Assembly (NCBI GenBank): GCA_041677345.1 | Contig: JBAYQE010000096.1 | Span: 1-10,021, forward strand | DNA from: JALOAT01 sp041677345 | GTDB lineage: Bacteria; Pseudomonadota; Gammaproteobacteria; Thiohalomonadales; Thiohalomonadaceae | DNA: 10,021 nt | Direction: 5' to 3' | Shown here: positions 1-6,929 of the stretch, piece by piece | How the letters are laid out: the number at the start of each line of letters is the position of its first letter | Position numbering within the stretch: position 1 is the stretch's first letter | Notes under the pieces: model-generated | Databases searched by the model: none | Told to the model about the DNA's origin: nothing | What the model saw: the letters and a program-made list of their open reading frames with translations, nothing else | Made by a program: the position numbers and the translations under genes

Positions 1-114
1 ACCGCTCTGTTGCAGACACGTACTCAACAGCTCGGGGCTGAGGCCTTCCGACAGGCTGCTGAACTGCTCGGGGGAAAAGGAATAGATGCGGTCGAGGGCC
101 TGGCTGAGGAACAT
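1..114 (-). CDS. IS4-family transposase, N-terminal 38 residues (cut by window edge)
   Basis: Read on the minus strand from the ATG at 114, the frame stays open to the window edge. It begins MFLSQALDRIYSF and continues with an acidic/serine-rich helix and SPELLSTCLQQSG. This is the look of the N-terminal domain of IS4-family DDE transposases, which precedes the catalytic RNase H-like domain; the DDE residues lie outside the window. An in-frame GTG at 141 would add nine residues, and an AAGGAG stretch lies upstream of it, but the spacing (about 16 nt) is too long for a normal ribosome binding site. The ATG at 114 has no free Shine-Dalgarno sequence: the only GGA upstream sits inside the hairpin at 117-149. 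The product would cut and join the ends of its own element. Family assignment is by recognition of the N-terminus only, and intactness cannot be judged. Confidence 0.7.
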   Translation of the reverse strand, partial: MFLSQALDRIYSFSPEQFSSLSEGLSPELLSTCLQQSG

Positions 115-149
115 AAAAAATCCAGTGACCGAAACGATCACCGGATTTT
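115..149 (-). terminator. Terminator-like hairpin just before the transposase ATG
   Basis: Positions 117-131 pair with 135-149 around a 3-nt loop at 132-134. On the plus strand two positions (124/142 and 129/137) are A-C mismatches, but on the minus-strand RNA both become G-U wobbles, so a 15-bp stem forms only in the transposase-sense transcript. It is followed by six U residues (115-120) running straight into the AUG. This has the form of a factor-independent terminator. It would block transcription entering the element from outside, or hide the translation start, as known for other insertion sequences. The structure is directly visible; the role is inferred. Confidence 0.6.
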
Positions 150-239
150 GATCCCATCTCCTTGTCAGTCAAGCGAGTTTTTGCCCTTGTGGCCCCTTCT
201 TTTAATGCAGCACAGGGAGAATTATCCAACGCAGTTTGA

Positions 240-371
240 GGCTTCACCTGTCGGAGGTTTTATGCCCGAAGGGTGCACCGGGCGCGAATGGTTGGCGAAA
301 CCGTGGTGGTTACACCAAGCAATCGCGGCCGGTGGCCGCTCCTACACGGGGAATGACCCACCGTGGCTTGC
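240..371. repeat. REP-containing tandem unit, copy A
   Basis: This is the first of two adjacent related copies. Shared blocks, in order, are GGCTTCACCTG, GCACCGGG, GAATGGTT, CGAAACCG, a 23-bp identical REP-like core (321-343) and GGGGAAT. Copy A carries about 16 extra bases near 259-275. The core contains the perfect palindrome GCGGCC-GGT-GGCCGC at 325-339 followed by TCCT, resembling the GGAGCGGC...GCCGCGA palindromes scattered between genes in Pseudomonas and relatives. No REP-associated transposase (RAYT) gene is in the window. Open frames across it are read-through of repeat DNA and are not called as genes. Confidence 0.7.
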
Positions 372-487
372 GGCTTCACCTGCAGGAGGATGCACCGGGT
401 GTGAATGGTTCTCGAAACCGCAGTGGCTCCTTTGAGAATCGCGGCCGGTGGCCGCTCCTGCAGGGGGAATCATGCCACCGCGGCTGT
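372..487. repeat. REP-containing tandem unit, copy B
   Basis: This is the second copy of the unit at 240-371, in the same orientation and directly adjacent. The identical REP-like core lies at 437-459, with palindrome arms 441-446 and 450-455 around GGT. The flanks have diverged and the insert seen in copy A is missing. Similarity fades around 487 (CCACCGCGGCTGTC against CCACCGTGGCTTGC in copy A). Confidence 0.7.
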
Positions 488-529
488 CACCCCGAGCACC
501 CACACTAGGCGTGCTTCCTGCCGTCGCCA

Positions 530-535
530 TAGAAT
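530..535 (+). promoter_or_regulatory. Possible -10 element for the nitroreductase gene
   Basis: TAGAAT matches the sigma-70 -10 consensus at five of six positions and lies 31 nt before the nitroreductase start. No good -35 hexamer is seen 15-18 bp upstream (around 506-513), so this is a weak call. Confidence 0.25.
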
Positions 536-566
536 TGCGCCGACGATTAACTCTCAGGGGGTTTAG

Positions 567-1232
567 ATGGATCTTCTCGACGCCATGCACCGACGCCGTT
601 CGGTACGCGCCTATCTGCCACGTCCAGTGGAACATGAGGTGCTTGAAACCGTGCTCGAGGCCGCGCGCTGGGCGCCTTCGGGTGTGAATATCCAACCCTG
701 GGATGTGGCGGTAGTCACTGGCAATGCCAAAGTGCGGATCGCCGAAAGTATCCTGGCTGCGCGCACGGCCGGTGAAACCGAGCGTCCTGATTACCGCTAC
801 TACCCCGAGCAGTGGCACGAACCTTACAAGAGCCGGCGTCGCGCCTGCGGGCTCGCCATGTACGCTGCGCTGGATATCGGCCGCAACGACGAGGTGAAGC
901 GCCTGGAGGCGTGGAATGCCAATTACCGTTTCTTCAGCGCACCGGCGGGGCTGCTGTTTTTCCTCGATCGCCGCCTCGGCCAGGGTGCCTGGTTGGACCT
1001 TGGCATGTTCATGCAGAACGTCATGCTCGCGGCCGAGGCCCACGGCCTCGCTACCTGCCCGCAGGCCTCCATCGCCGATTATCCCGACCTGGTCCGCGCC
1101 GCCCTCGGCCGCGAGGATGACGCCATCCTGGTCGCCGGCATGGCCCTCGGTTATCCCGACCCCGATGCGCCGGTGAACGCCTATCGCACCGAACGCGAAC
1201 CGGTGGAATCCTTTGCACGGTTTTACGATTGA
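567..1232 (+). CDS. Nitroreductase-family FMN oxidoreductase
   Basis: This is a 221-residue flavoprotein of the nitroreductase superfamily, PnbA/NfnB-like by impression. Such enzymes use FMN and NAD(P)H to reduce nitroaromatics, quinones or related substrates in the cytoplasm; the true substrate cannot be read from sequence. Family marks are the N-terminal RRRSVRAY segment (residues 9-16, FMN phosphate contact), AARWAPSGVNIQPW (32-45, the conserved APS-x-x-N-x-QPW type loop), and the helix LDLGMFMQNVMLAAEAHGLAT followed by a GYPDPDAPVN C-terminal segment. Length is typical for a single-domain member. The start is supported by an AGGGGGT ribosome binding site at 556-562, 4-5 nt before the ATG. 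There is no signal peptide. It precedes gluQ in the same direction with a 126-bp gap and no obvious terminator, so co-transcription is possible but a functional link is not evident. Confidence 0.88.
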   Translation: MDLLDAMHRRRSVRAYLPRPVEHEVLETVLEAARWAPSGVNIQPWDVAVVTGNAKVRIAESILAARTAGETERPDYRYYPEQWHEPYKSRRRACGLAMYAALDIGRNDEVKRLEAWNANYRFFSAPAGLLFFLDRRLGQGAWLDLGMFMQNVMLAAEAHGLATCPQASIADYPDLVRAALGREDDAILVAGMALGYPDPDAPVNAYRTEREPVESFARFYD

Positions 1233-1358
1233 AGAAGAGAAACACGGGGAGAAAACAGCGTTTCATCAGCGGTTCACTCGCCTGCCCGGATGACGAAAAC
1301 GAGCGGTATGCAACCCCTTGTTTTGCCCCGTGCCCCCCTGGTTGATGCTTTCACCGCC

Positions 1359-2231
1359 ATGTACGTAGGAAGATTCGCACCATCGCCTACGGGCCCGCTG
1401 CATTTCGGCTCGCTCGTGGCGGCCACGGGAAGTTATCTGCGGGCGCGCTCCATGGGCGGGTGCTGGTTGGTGCGTATGGAAGACATCGACCCACCGCGTG
1501 AGGTACCCGGGGCTGCGGACGCGATCCTGCGTGCGCTCGAGGCCTTCGGTCTGGGTTGGGACGGTGCAGTGCTGTACCAGTCGTCACGCATCGAGGCCTA
1601 TCGGGAAGCACTGGATACCCTGCTCGCCGACGGCCACGCCTTTGCCTGTACCTGCTCACGCAAGGACATTGCCCGGGCCGGCCCGCCCGGGGTATATCCC
1701 GGCACCTGCCGCGGCAAACACGGCCTGCCGCACGGACCTCACGCCATCCGGGTCGCCGTGGGGCAGGCGTCGATCGGATTCGATGACCTGCTGCAAGGCC
1801 CGGTGAAGCAGGACCTGGCCCGCGAGGTGGGTGATTTCGTGGTGCGCCGTGCGGACGGCCTGTTCGCCTATCAACTGGCAGTGGTAGTGGACGATGCCTT
1901 CCAGGGCGTGACCGAGGTGGTACGCGGGGCCGACCTGCTGGATTCCACACCGCGCCAGATCCATCTGCAACACCTGCTGGGATTACCCACGCCGGGTTAC
2001 CTGCACCTGCCGGTGGCGGTGGACGGTCTGGGCCAGAAACTGAGCAAGCAGAGCCACGCCGCACCGCTCGATCCCACACGCCCCTTGACCGCCATCGTAC
2101 AAGCCCTTCGGTTCCTCGGCCTCGCCCCCGGGCGCGAACTGCTCGAGGGCGATGTGACGGACGCCTGGGCATGGGCCGTGTCGCAATTCGACCTGGCGCG
2201 GCTACCGCCACGCCCGGCCCTGCCGGTGTAA
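1359..2231 (+). CDS. gluQ: Glutamyl-Q tRNA(Asp) synthetase
   Basis: This is a 290-residue paralogue of glutamyl-tRNA synthetase that lacks the anticodon-binding domain. It activates glutamate and attaches it to queuosine at position 34 of tRNA-Asp in the cytoplasm. Visible features: YVGRFAPSPTGPLHFGSL at the N-terminus with the HIGH-like HFG motif at 15-17, the MEDIDPPREVPGA segment, a zinc site C97-T-C99 with Y113 and C117 that matches the E. coli protein in spacing, VVVDDAFQGVTEVVRGADL, and a KMSKS-loop equivalent KLSKQ at 227-231. An in-frame ATG at 1290 would add 23 residues that do not look like the family, and neither start has a strong ribosome binding site, so 1359 is chosen because homologues begin just before YIGRFAPSP. 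In Pseudomonas gluQ lies between dksA and the cbrAB region; here cbrAB follows, but dksA is not upstream. Confidence 0.92.
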   Translation: MYVGRFAPSPTGPLHFGSLVAATGSYLRARSMGGCWLVRMEDIDPPREVPGAADAILRALEAFGLGWDGAVLYQSSRIEAYREALDTLLADGHAFACTCSRKDIARAGPPGVYPGTCRGKHGLPHGPHAIRVAVGQASIGFDDLLQGPVKQDLAREVGDFVVRRADGLFAYQLAVVVDDAFQGVTEVVRGADLLDSTPRQIHLQHLLGLPTPGYLHLPVAVDGLGQKLSKQSHAAPLDPTRPLTAIVQALRFLGLAPGRELLEGDVTDAWAWAVSQFDLARLPPRPALPV

Positions 2232-2280
2232 ACCCTTACCTGCCGTTATGAAACGCCCCGCTCCGACGGCCTCCCAGGAT

Positions 2281-2303
2281 GCCGCCTGACGCGTCGAGGT
2301 GGC
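2281..2303 (+). other. Small stem-loop after gluQ, no U-tract
   Basis: GCCGCCT (2281-2287) pairs with AGGTGGC (2297-2303), with one G-U wobble, around a 9-nt loop containing the palindrome GACGCGTC. No T-run follows, so it is not a standard intrinsic terminator. The 225-bp gap 2232-2456 otherwise holds only the dyad at 2392-2408. Confidence 0.2.
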
Positions 2304-2391
2304 GCTTCCCGGTACCGCAGCACGTCAGCACACCTACCACGCAAACCTCGCCGCCTGGCCCCCTCCTTTCCGAACGACGGCTAACGTGAAC

Positions 2392-2408
2392 TGTTACTTT
2401 TTGTAACA
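2392..2408. promoter_or_regulatory. Inverted repeat TGTTAC-N5-GTAACA upstream of cbrXAB (candidate CbrB box)
   Basis: A perfect 6-bp dyad, TGTTAC (2392-2397) and GTAACA (2403-2408), surrounds a TTTTT spacer. It ends 48 bp before the small ORF that opens the cbrAB operon. The same GTTAC-N5-GTAAC arrangement, with the same spacer length, occurs twice at 8601-8640 in front of a sigma-54 promoter. No sigma-54 promoter is seen near this copy, so autoregulation of a sigma-70 promoter is the simplest idea; a weak extended -10 (TGGTAAGCT, 2413-2421) would lie just downstream. GTTAC/GTAAC half-sites are, from memory, those described for CbrB at crcZ in Pseudomonas. The dyad is certain; the binder is inferred. 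Confidence 0.55.
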
Positions 2409-2456
2409 AGGCTGGTAAGCTACAGGACCTTGTCGCCACCATGCGGACCCACGCTC

Positions 2457-2624
2457 ATGGATCGCACCCTGATCCTGTTCCTGTTTGCCGTTTTCGTCCT
2501 GACCTCGCCGCTGAAGGTGATCTGGGCGGGCGTGGCGGCGCCCTGGTATGCACCCTATGGGATCTGGGCCGGCATCATCGCCCTGGCGTACTGGCTCGAG
2601 CGGCGGCAGCGCGACCATGTTTGA
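2457..2624 (+). CDS. Small two-helix membrane protein upstream of cbrA (CbrX-like)
   Basis: This is a 55-residue protein beginning MDRTLILFLFAVFVL. It has two hydrophobic stretches (about residues 3-24 and 29-47) separated by a short AAPWYAPYG turn, and a charged tail LERRQRDHV. It is probably an inner-membrane peptide with no recognised domain. A TTG at 2430 would add nine residues (SPPCGPTL and so on) outside the hydrophobic pattern; the ATG at 2457 is preferred, though its ribosome binding site is weak (GGA near 2445). Its stop overlaps the start of cbrA by 8 nt, a layout that favours translational coupling. Pseudomonas has a small ORF at the same place, which I recall as cbrX and as coupled to cbrA translation. 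Similarity here is by position, size and membrane character, so no symbol is assigned. Confidence 0.7.
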   Translation: MDRTLILFLFAVFVLTSPLKVIWAGVAAPWYAPYGIWAGIIALAYWLERRQRDHV

Positions 2625-5598
2625 ACTTTGGCAGCTGTTCCTGGCGGGCGTGGGCTACCTCGGCCTCCTCTTCCTGGTGGCCTACGCAGCCGAGCGCGAA
2701 TGGGTCCCGCGCTCGCTCACCCGCCATCCGCTCACCTATGCCCTTTCGCTGGGCGTGTATGCCACCTCCTGGAGCTTCTATGGCAGCGTCGGCTTCGCCC
2801 AGAGTTCCGGGTACAACTTCCTCACCATCTACCTGGGCGTGACCCTCGCGTTCCTGCTGGCGCCGGTGTTGTTGCAGCCCATCCTGCGCCTCACCCGGGA
2901 ATATCAGCTCTCGTCCCTGGCCGATGTTTTCGCCTTCCGTTACCGCAGCCAGTGGGCGGGCGTGCTGGTGACCCTGTTCATGCTGGCGGGCACGCTGCCC
3001 TACCTCGCTTTGCAGGTGCGCGCCGTGACCGAATCCCTGCAGGTGCTCACCGGTGAGTCGGCACCGGATCTCATCGCCTTCGGCTTCTGCGTGACCATTC
3101 TCGTGTTCTCCGTACTGTTCGGCGCCCGCCACAGTTCGGCACGCGAGAAACATGAGGGCCTGGTACTCGCTATCGCCTTCGAATCCGTGGTGAAGCTGCT
3201 CTCGCTGATGGCCGTCGGACTATTCGCGATCTTCGGCGTGTTCGGCGGTTTCGCCGGACTGGAGAACTGGCTGGCCGCACACCCGGCGGCGCTCGAACGC
3301 CTGTACCGGCCCATCCATGAAGGCCCCTGGGGCACGCTGCTGCTGCTGGCATTCGCGGCAGCCTTCCTGCTGCCGCGCCAGTTCCACATGGCCTTCAGCG
3401 AGAACCTGGACCCGCGCTCCCTGGCACGGGCGCGGTGGGCCTTTCCGCTGTTCCTGCTGCTGCTGAATCTGGCCATTCCACCCATCCTCTGGGCGGGTGC
3501 GGTGCGCTCGCCCATGCTGTCGCCCGACTACTACGTGTTGGGAATTACCCTCAGCAGCGATGCCTCCTGGCTGCCGGTATTCACCTTCATCGGCGGTGTG
3601 TCGGCGGCCAGCGCCATGCTGATCGTGGCCAGCCTCGCCCTCTCGGCCATGTGCATGAATCACTTGGTGCTGCCCGCCAGCTTTCCGCCCCGGCTCGGGC
3701 CCGACATGAACATCTATCGCTGGCTGCTGTGGGGCCGGCGCGTCCTCATCGCCCTGATCATCCTCGCCGGTTACGGCTTCTACCGGCTGCTCGAACACAA
3801 CCAGGGGCTGGTACAACTGGGTCTCATCTCCTTCGTGGCGGCAGCGCAGTTCCTGCCGGGTATCGTCGGCCTGCTGTACTGGCGGCGTGCCACCCGCGCA
3901 GGTTTCGTGGCCGGGCTGATCGCCGGCGGAGCACTGTGGACCTTCGCCCTGCTGGTACCGCTGCTGCAGCGCTCGGGTTTCCTGGTTTGGGACGTGGACC
4001 CCATGGCGCTGCTGGGCGGTACCCCGGAAGAGCCCTGGAGCGCCTCCACTTTCTGGTCGCTCAGCCTCAACGCGCTGCTGTTCGTGGGCGTCTCACTGCT
4101 CACCCGTCAGAGTCCGGCTGAACGCGAGGCCGCCTTCGCCTGCTGCCGCGAGAGCGACACGCCACCGGGCGGTCTGCTGCTGGCCGAATCACCACGCCAG
4201 ATCCGGGAACAGCTGGCGCGCATCACCGGCGCGGAGATGGCGGAACATGAGGTGGCCAGCGCGCTGGCAGACCTTGGTCTCACGGAAGTGGAGAACCGAC
4301 CCACGGCCCTGCGCCACCTGCGTGAGCGTATCGAACGCAACCTGTCTGGCCTGGTGGGTCCGGTGCTGGCACGCATGATCGTGGATGAACGCCTGCAGCT
4401 CGACCCGCAGGCACGCACCGCGCTCGCCGACAGCATCCGTTTCATCGAGCAACGCCTGGAGGACTCGCAAACCCGCCTGCAGGGCCTCGCCGCGGAACTG
4501 GATCGCCTGCGCCGCTATCACCGCCAGGTATTGCACGATCTGCCGCTCGGCGTGTGCTCCGTGGGCCCGGCGCAGGAGGTGGTGAGCTGGAACCAGGCCA
4601 TGACCAATGTCTCGGGGCTCGCGCCCGGCAGCGCGGTAGGCACCGCACTCGCCGACCTGCCCGACCCGTGGGCCGGTCTGCTCAACGGCTTTCTGGCCGC
4701 GCACGACGACCACTTGCGCAAAGTGCAGGTGCGCGTCGGCAACAGCGTGCGCGTCTTCACCTTGCACAAGGCGGCCATCGAGGCGCCGAAGGAAGGTCGC
4801 GATGTGCAGCCCGGCGGCACCGTGATCCTGGTGGAAGACCTCACCGACCTGCACACCCTGGAAGTGGAGCTGGCGCACACCGACCGCCTGGCCTCCATCG
4901 GCCGCCTGGCCGCGGGCGTGGCCCACGAGATCGGCAACCCGGTAACCGGTATCGCCAGCCTGGCCCAGAACGTCCTCATGGAACCGGACAACGTGGAGCT
5001 CGCCGAGGAATCCCTGCACCTCATCCTCGAACAGACGCGGCGCATTTCCAACATCGTGCGCTCGCTGGTGAGCTTCAGCCATGGCGGCGCGGCCACCGAC
5101 CATACGCCCGCCGCGGTACCGCTACGAACGTGCGTAGACGAGGCCATTCGCCTGGTGCAGCTCTCGCGCGCCGGCAAGGAGCTGGTGTTCGAGAATCACT
5201 GTGCCCCGGGGCACAGTGTATTCGGTGACAAGCAGCGCCTTTGCCAGGTGTTCGTGAACCTGCTCAACAACGCCGCCGACGGTTCGCAGCCCGGCGACAC
5301 CGTGAGCGTGCGCAGCGCCGAGCGCCATGAGTTTCTGGAAGTCCAGGTGGAAGACCACGGCAGCGGTATCCCGGAGGAACACCTCGACCGCATATTCGAG
5401 CCGTTCTTCACCACCAAGCAGCCCGGCGAGGGCACCGGCCTCGGCCTGCCGCTGGTATACAACATCGTGCAGGAGCATTCCGGCACCGTGAGCATCCACA
5501 GCGCCAAGGGCGAGGGCACCTGCGTGACCCTCAAGTTGCCCGCCATCCTCGACGAGATCACCCAGGGACGCATCGGTCCCCAGAAGAACCAGGTATGA
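2617..5598 (+). CDS. cbrA: CbrA-type sensor: SLC5 transporter domain fused to a histidine kinase
   Basis: This is a 993-residue inner-membrane protein, close to Pseudomonas CbrA (about 980). Residues 1 to about 500 are a multi-helix sodium/solute symporter (SLC5)-like domain, starting FELWQLFLAGVGYLGLLFLV and including YATSWSFYGSVGFA. A cytoplasmic helical linker, about 520-640, fits a STAC domain plus coiled coil, and a PAS-like segment follows (from about HDLPLGVCSV to ILVEDLTDL). The kinase core has the phospho-acceptor H770 in GVAHEIGNPVTGI, the N box VNLLNNAAD (880-888), G1 DHGSG (913-917), F box EPFFTTK (928-934) and G2 GEGTGLGL (937-944). All catalytic motifs are intact. The family senses carbon/nitrogen availability; P. 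putida CbrA is reported to transport histidine, but the ligand here is unknown. The ATG at 2617 lies inside the end of the small ORF; an upstream in-frame ATG at 2548 adds 23 unlikely residues. The stop overlaps cbrB as ATGA. Confidence 0.9.
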   Translation: MFELWQLFLAGVGYLGLLFLVAYAAEREWVPRSLTRHPLTYALSLGVYATSWSFYGSVGFAQSSGYNFLTIYLGVTLAFLLAPVLLQPILRLTREYQLSSLADVFAFRYRSQWAGVLVTLFMLAGTLPYLALQVRAVTESLQVLTGESAPDLIAFGFCVTILVFSVLFGARHSSAREKHEGLVLAIAFESVVKLLSLMAVGLFAIFGVFGGFAGLENWLAAHPAALERLYRPIHEGPWGTLLLLAFAAAFLLPRQFHMAFSENLDPRSLARARWAFPLFLLLLNLAIPPILWAGAVRSPMLSPDYYVLGITLSSDASWLPVFTFIGGVSAASAMLIVASLALSAMCMNHLVLPASFPPRLGPDMNIYRWLLWGRRVLIALIILAGYGFYRLLEHNQGLVQLGLISFVAAAQFLPGIVGLLYWRRATRAGFVAGLIAGGALWTFALLVPLLQRSGFLVWDVDPMALLGGTPEEPWSASTFWSLSLNALLFVGVSLLTRQSPAEREAAFACCRESDTPPGGLLLAESPRQIREQLARITGAEMAEHEVASALADLGLTEVENRPTALRHLRERIERNLSGLVGPVLARMIVDERLQLDPQARTALADSIRFIEQRLEDSQTRLQGLAAELDRLRRYHRQVLHDLPLGVCSVGPAQEVVSWNQAMTNVSGLAPGSAVGTALADLPDPWAGLLNGFLAAHDDHLRKVQVRVGNSVRVFTLHKAAIEAPKEGRDVQPGGTVILVEDLTDLHTLEVELAHTDRLASIGRLAAGVAHEIGNPVTGIASLAQNVLMEPDNVELAEESLHLILEQTRRISNIVRSLVSFSHGGAATDHTPAAVPLRTCVDEAIRLVQLSRAGKELVFENHCAPGHSVFGDKQRLCQVFVNLLNNAADGSQPGDTVSVRSAERHEFLEVQVEDHGSGIPEEHLDRIFEPFFTTKQPGEGTGLGLPLVYNIVQEHSGTVSIHSAKGEGTCVTLKLPAILDEITQGRIGPQKNQV

Positions 5599-6929
5599 AT
5601 CGCATCCTCATCGTTGAAGACGAAAAGGTCATTCGCTCCGCCCTGCGCCGGTTGCTCGAACGCAGCGGCTACGAGGTGGCGGAGGCGGGCGCCGTGGCCG
5701 AGGCGCTGGGGCAGCACGAGATCACAGGTTTCGATCTGGTGATTACCGACCTGCGCCTGCCGGGTGCACCCGGTACCGATCTCATAGGCCACGCCGGTGA
5801 CGTACCGGTGCTCATCATGACCAGCTACGCCAGCGTGCGCTCGGCAGTGGAATCCATGCAGCTCGGCGCCGTGGACTACATCGCCAAACCGTTCGATCAC
5901 GACGAGTTGCTCATGACCGTCGAGCGCGTGCTCAAGCAGCGCCGCCTAGCACGCCAGAACGAGGTACTGAAGCAGGACCTGTCCCGCGAATACCCGGTGG
6001 CAGGCATGATCGGCCGCTGCCCTGCCATGCAGGAGGTGTTCGCACGCATCCGCAAGGTAGCGCCCACGGACGCCACGGTGCTCATCCTCGGCGAGTCCGG
6101 CACCGGCAAGGAGTTGGTGGCGCGCGCGGTGCATGAGGCCAGCCAACGCGCCGATGCACCCATCATCGCGGTGAACTGCGCAGCCATTCCCGAGGGCCTC
6201 ATCGAATCGGAATTGTTCGGTCACGAAAAGGGGGCGTTCACCGGCGCCGTGGGTGCGCATACCGGCCTGGTGGAAGCTGCCGACGGCGGCACCCTGTTCC
6301 TGGACGAGATTGGCGAACTACCCCTCGAAACCCAGGCGCGCCTGCTGCGCGTGCTGCAGGAGGGCGAGGTGCGCCGCGTCGGTGCCACCAGACCAAAACG
6401 TGTGGACGTGCGCCTCATCGCCGCCACCAACCGCGACCTGAAGCAGGCAGTGGCTGACGGTGAATTTCGCAGCGATCTCTACTTCCGGCTGAACGTCATG
6501 GAGATCCACCTCCCCCCCGTGCGCGAGCGCGGCGAAGACATCCTGGAGTTGGCGCAGTCGCTGCTCGCCAAGACCTGCCTGCGCCTCAACCGGCCGCCGG
6601 CACGCTTCGCACAGGAAAGCCTGGAGCGCATCAAGGCATACCCGTGGCCCGGTAACGTGCGCGAGATGGAAAACGTGCTCGAGCGTGCCGTCATCCTTGC
6701 GGACGGGCCGCAGATCACGCCCGAACTACTCGCCATCACCCCCCCGGATGCACCGGAGACCACGCCGGATGCAAAACTCTCGCTGGACGAATATTTCGTC
6801 AAGTTTGTGCGCGAGCACGAGGGGCACATGACCGAAACCGACCTGGCGCGCCACTTGGGCATCAGCCGCAAGACCCTCTGGGAACGCCGCCAGCGCCTGT
6901 CCATCCCGCGCACCAAGGAGGTCAAATGA
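5595..6929 (+). CDS. cbrB: CbrB-type NtrC-family sigma-54 response regulator
   Basis: This is a 444-residue three-domain activator. The receiver domain (1 to about 115) has acidic pocket E8/D9, phospho-acceptor D52 in DLVITDLRLPG, T76 and K98 in IAKPF. The AAA+ domain (about 137-370) has Walker A GESGTGKE (166-173), the sigma-54 contact loop GAFTGA (213-218), Walker B LFLDEIGELP (D237, E238), and the conserved RLNVMEIHLPPVRERGEDI and YPWPGNVREMENVLERAV segments. The C-terminal Fis-type helix-turn-helix is near 415-440 (TDLARHLGISRKTLWERRQRL). Once phosphorylated by CbrA it should form hexamers and open sigma-54 promoters using ATP. Its start overlaps the cbrA stop by 4 nt, and its own stop overlaps the next gene by 4 nt. 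The gene order with gluQ and the SLC5-kinase supports cbrB over other NtrC-family names. A sigma-54 promoter in the same window, at 8702-8720, is a plausible target. Confidence 0.9.
   Translation: MNRILIVEDEKVIRSALRRLLERSGYEVAEAGAVAEALGQHEITGFDLVITDLRLPGAPGTDLIGHAGDVPVLIMTSYASVRSAVESMQLGAVDYIAKPFDHDELLMTVERVLKQRRLARQNEVLKQDLSREYPVAGMIGRCPAMQEVFARIRKVAPTDATVLILGESGTGKELVARAVHEASQRADAPIIAVNCAAIPEGLIESELFGHEKGAFTGAVGAHTGLVEAADGGTLFLDEIGELPLETQARLLRVLQEGEVRRVGATRPKRVDVRLIAATNRDLKQAVADGEFRSDLYFRLNVMEIHLPPVRERGEDILELAQSLLAKTCLRLNRPPARFAQESLERIKAYPWPGNVREMENVLERAVILADGPQITPELLAITPPDAPETTPDAKLSLDEYFVKFVREHEGHMTETDLARHLGISRKTLWERRQRLSIPRTKEVK

Larger units (their letters stand above)
1..175 (-). mobile_element. 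End of an IS4-family insertion sequence (outer boundary not resolved)
   Basis: The transposase start at 114 reading leftward means the 5' end of an insertion sequence lies to its right, in roughly 150-240. I cannot place the terminal inverted repeat or target duplication because the other end is outside the window; the end given is a rough guess. The element abuts a tandem REP-like array beginning at 240, a common kind of landing place for insertion sequences. Confidence 0.45.

Noticed and set aside
10..508. Open frames on both strands across the REP-like repeats, up to 141 codons on the plus strand
   Set aside because: They cross the transposase hairpin and both REP units, have no ribosome binding site and no protein-like composition. 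The long minus-strand frame at 342-1043 is a shadow of the nitroreductase gene.
2401..2427. A sigma-54 promoter just after the dyad upstream of cbrX
   Set aside because: The GG at 2414-2415 is followed 10 bp later by GA, not GC, and there is no TGGCAC. The required -24/-12 pair is absent.
2548..2616. Upstream ATG at 2548 as the cbrA start
   Set aside because: The extra 23 residues (MHPMGSGPASSPW and so on) overlap the small membrane ORF in another frame and do not look like a transporter N-terminus; the ATG at 2617 begins directly before the first membrane helix.
4189..5103. Long minus-strand open frames inside cbrA and in the 8747 gene (8777-9688)
   Set aside because: They lie opposite strongly motif-supported plus-strand genes, are rich in H, A, Q and R as expected of antisense frames in GC-rich DNA, and show no family motifs.
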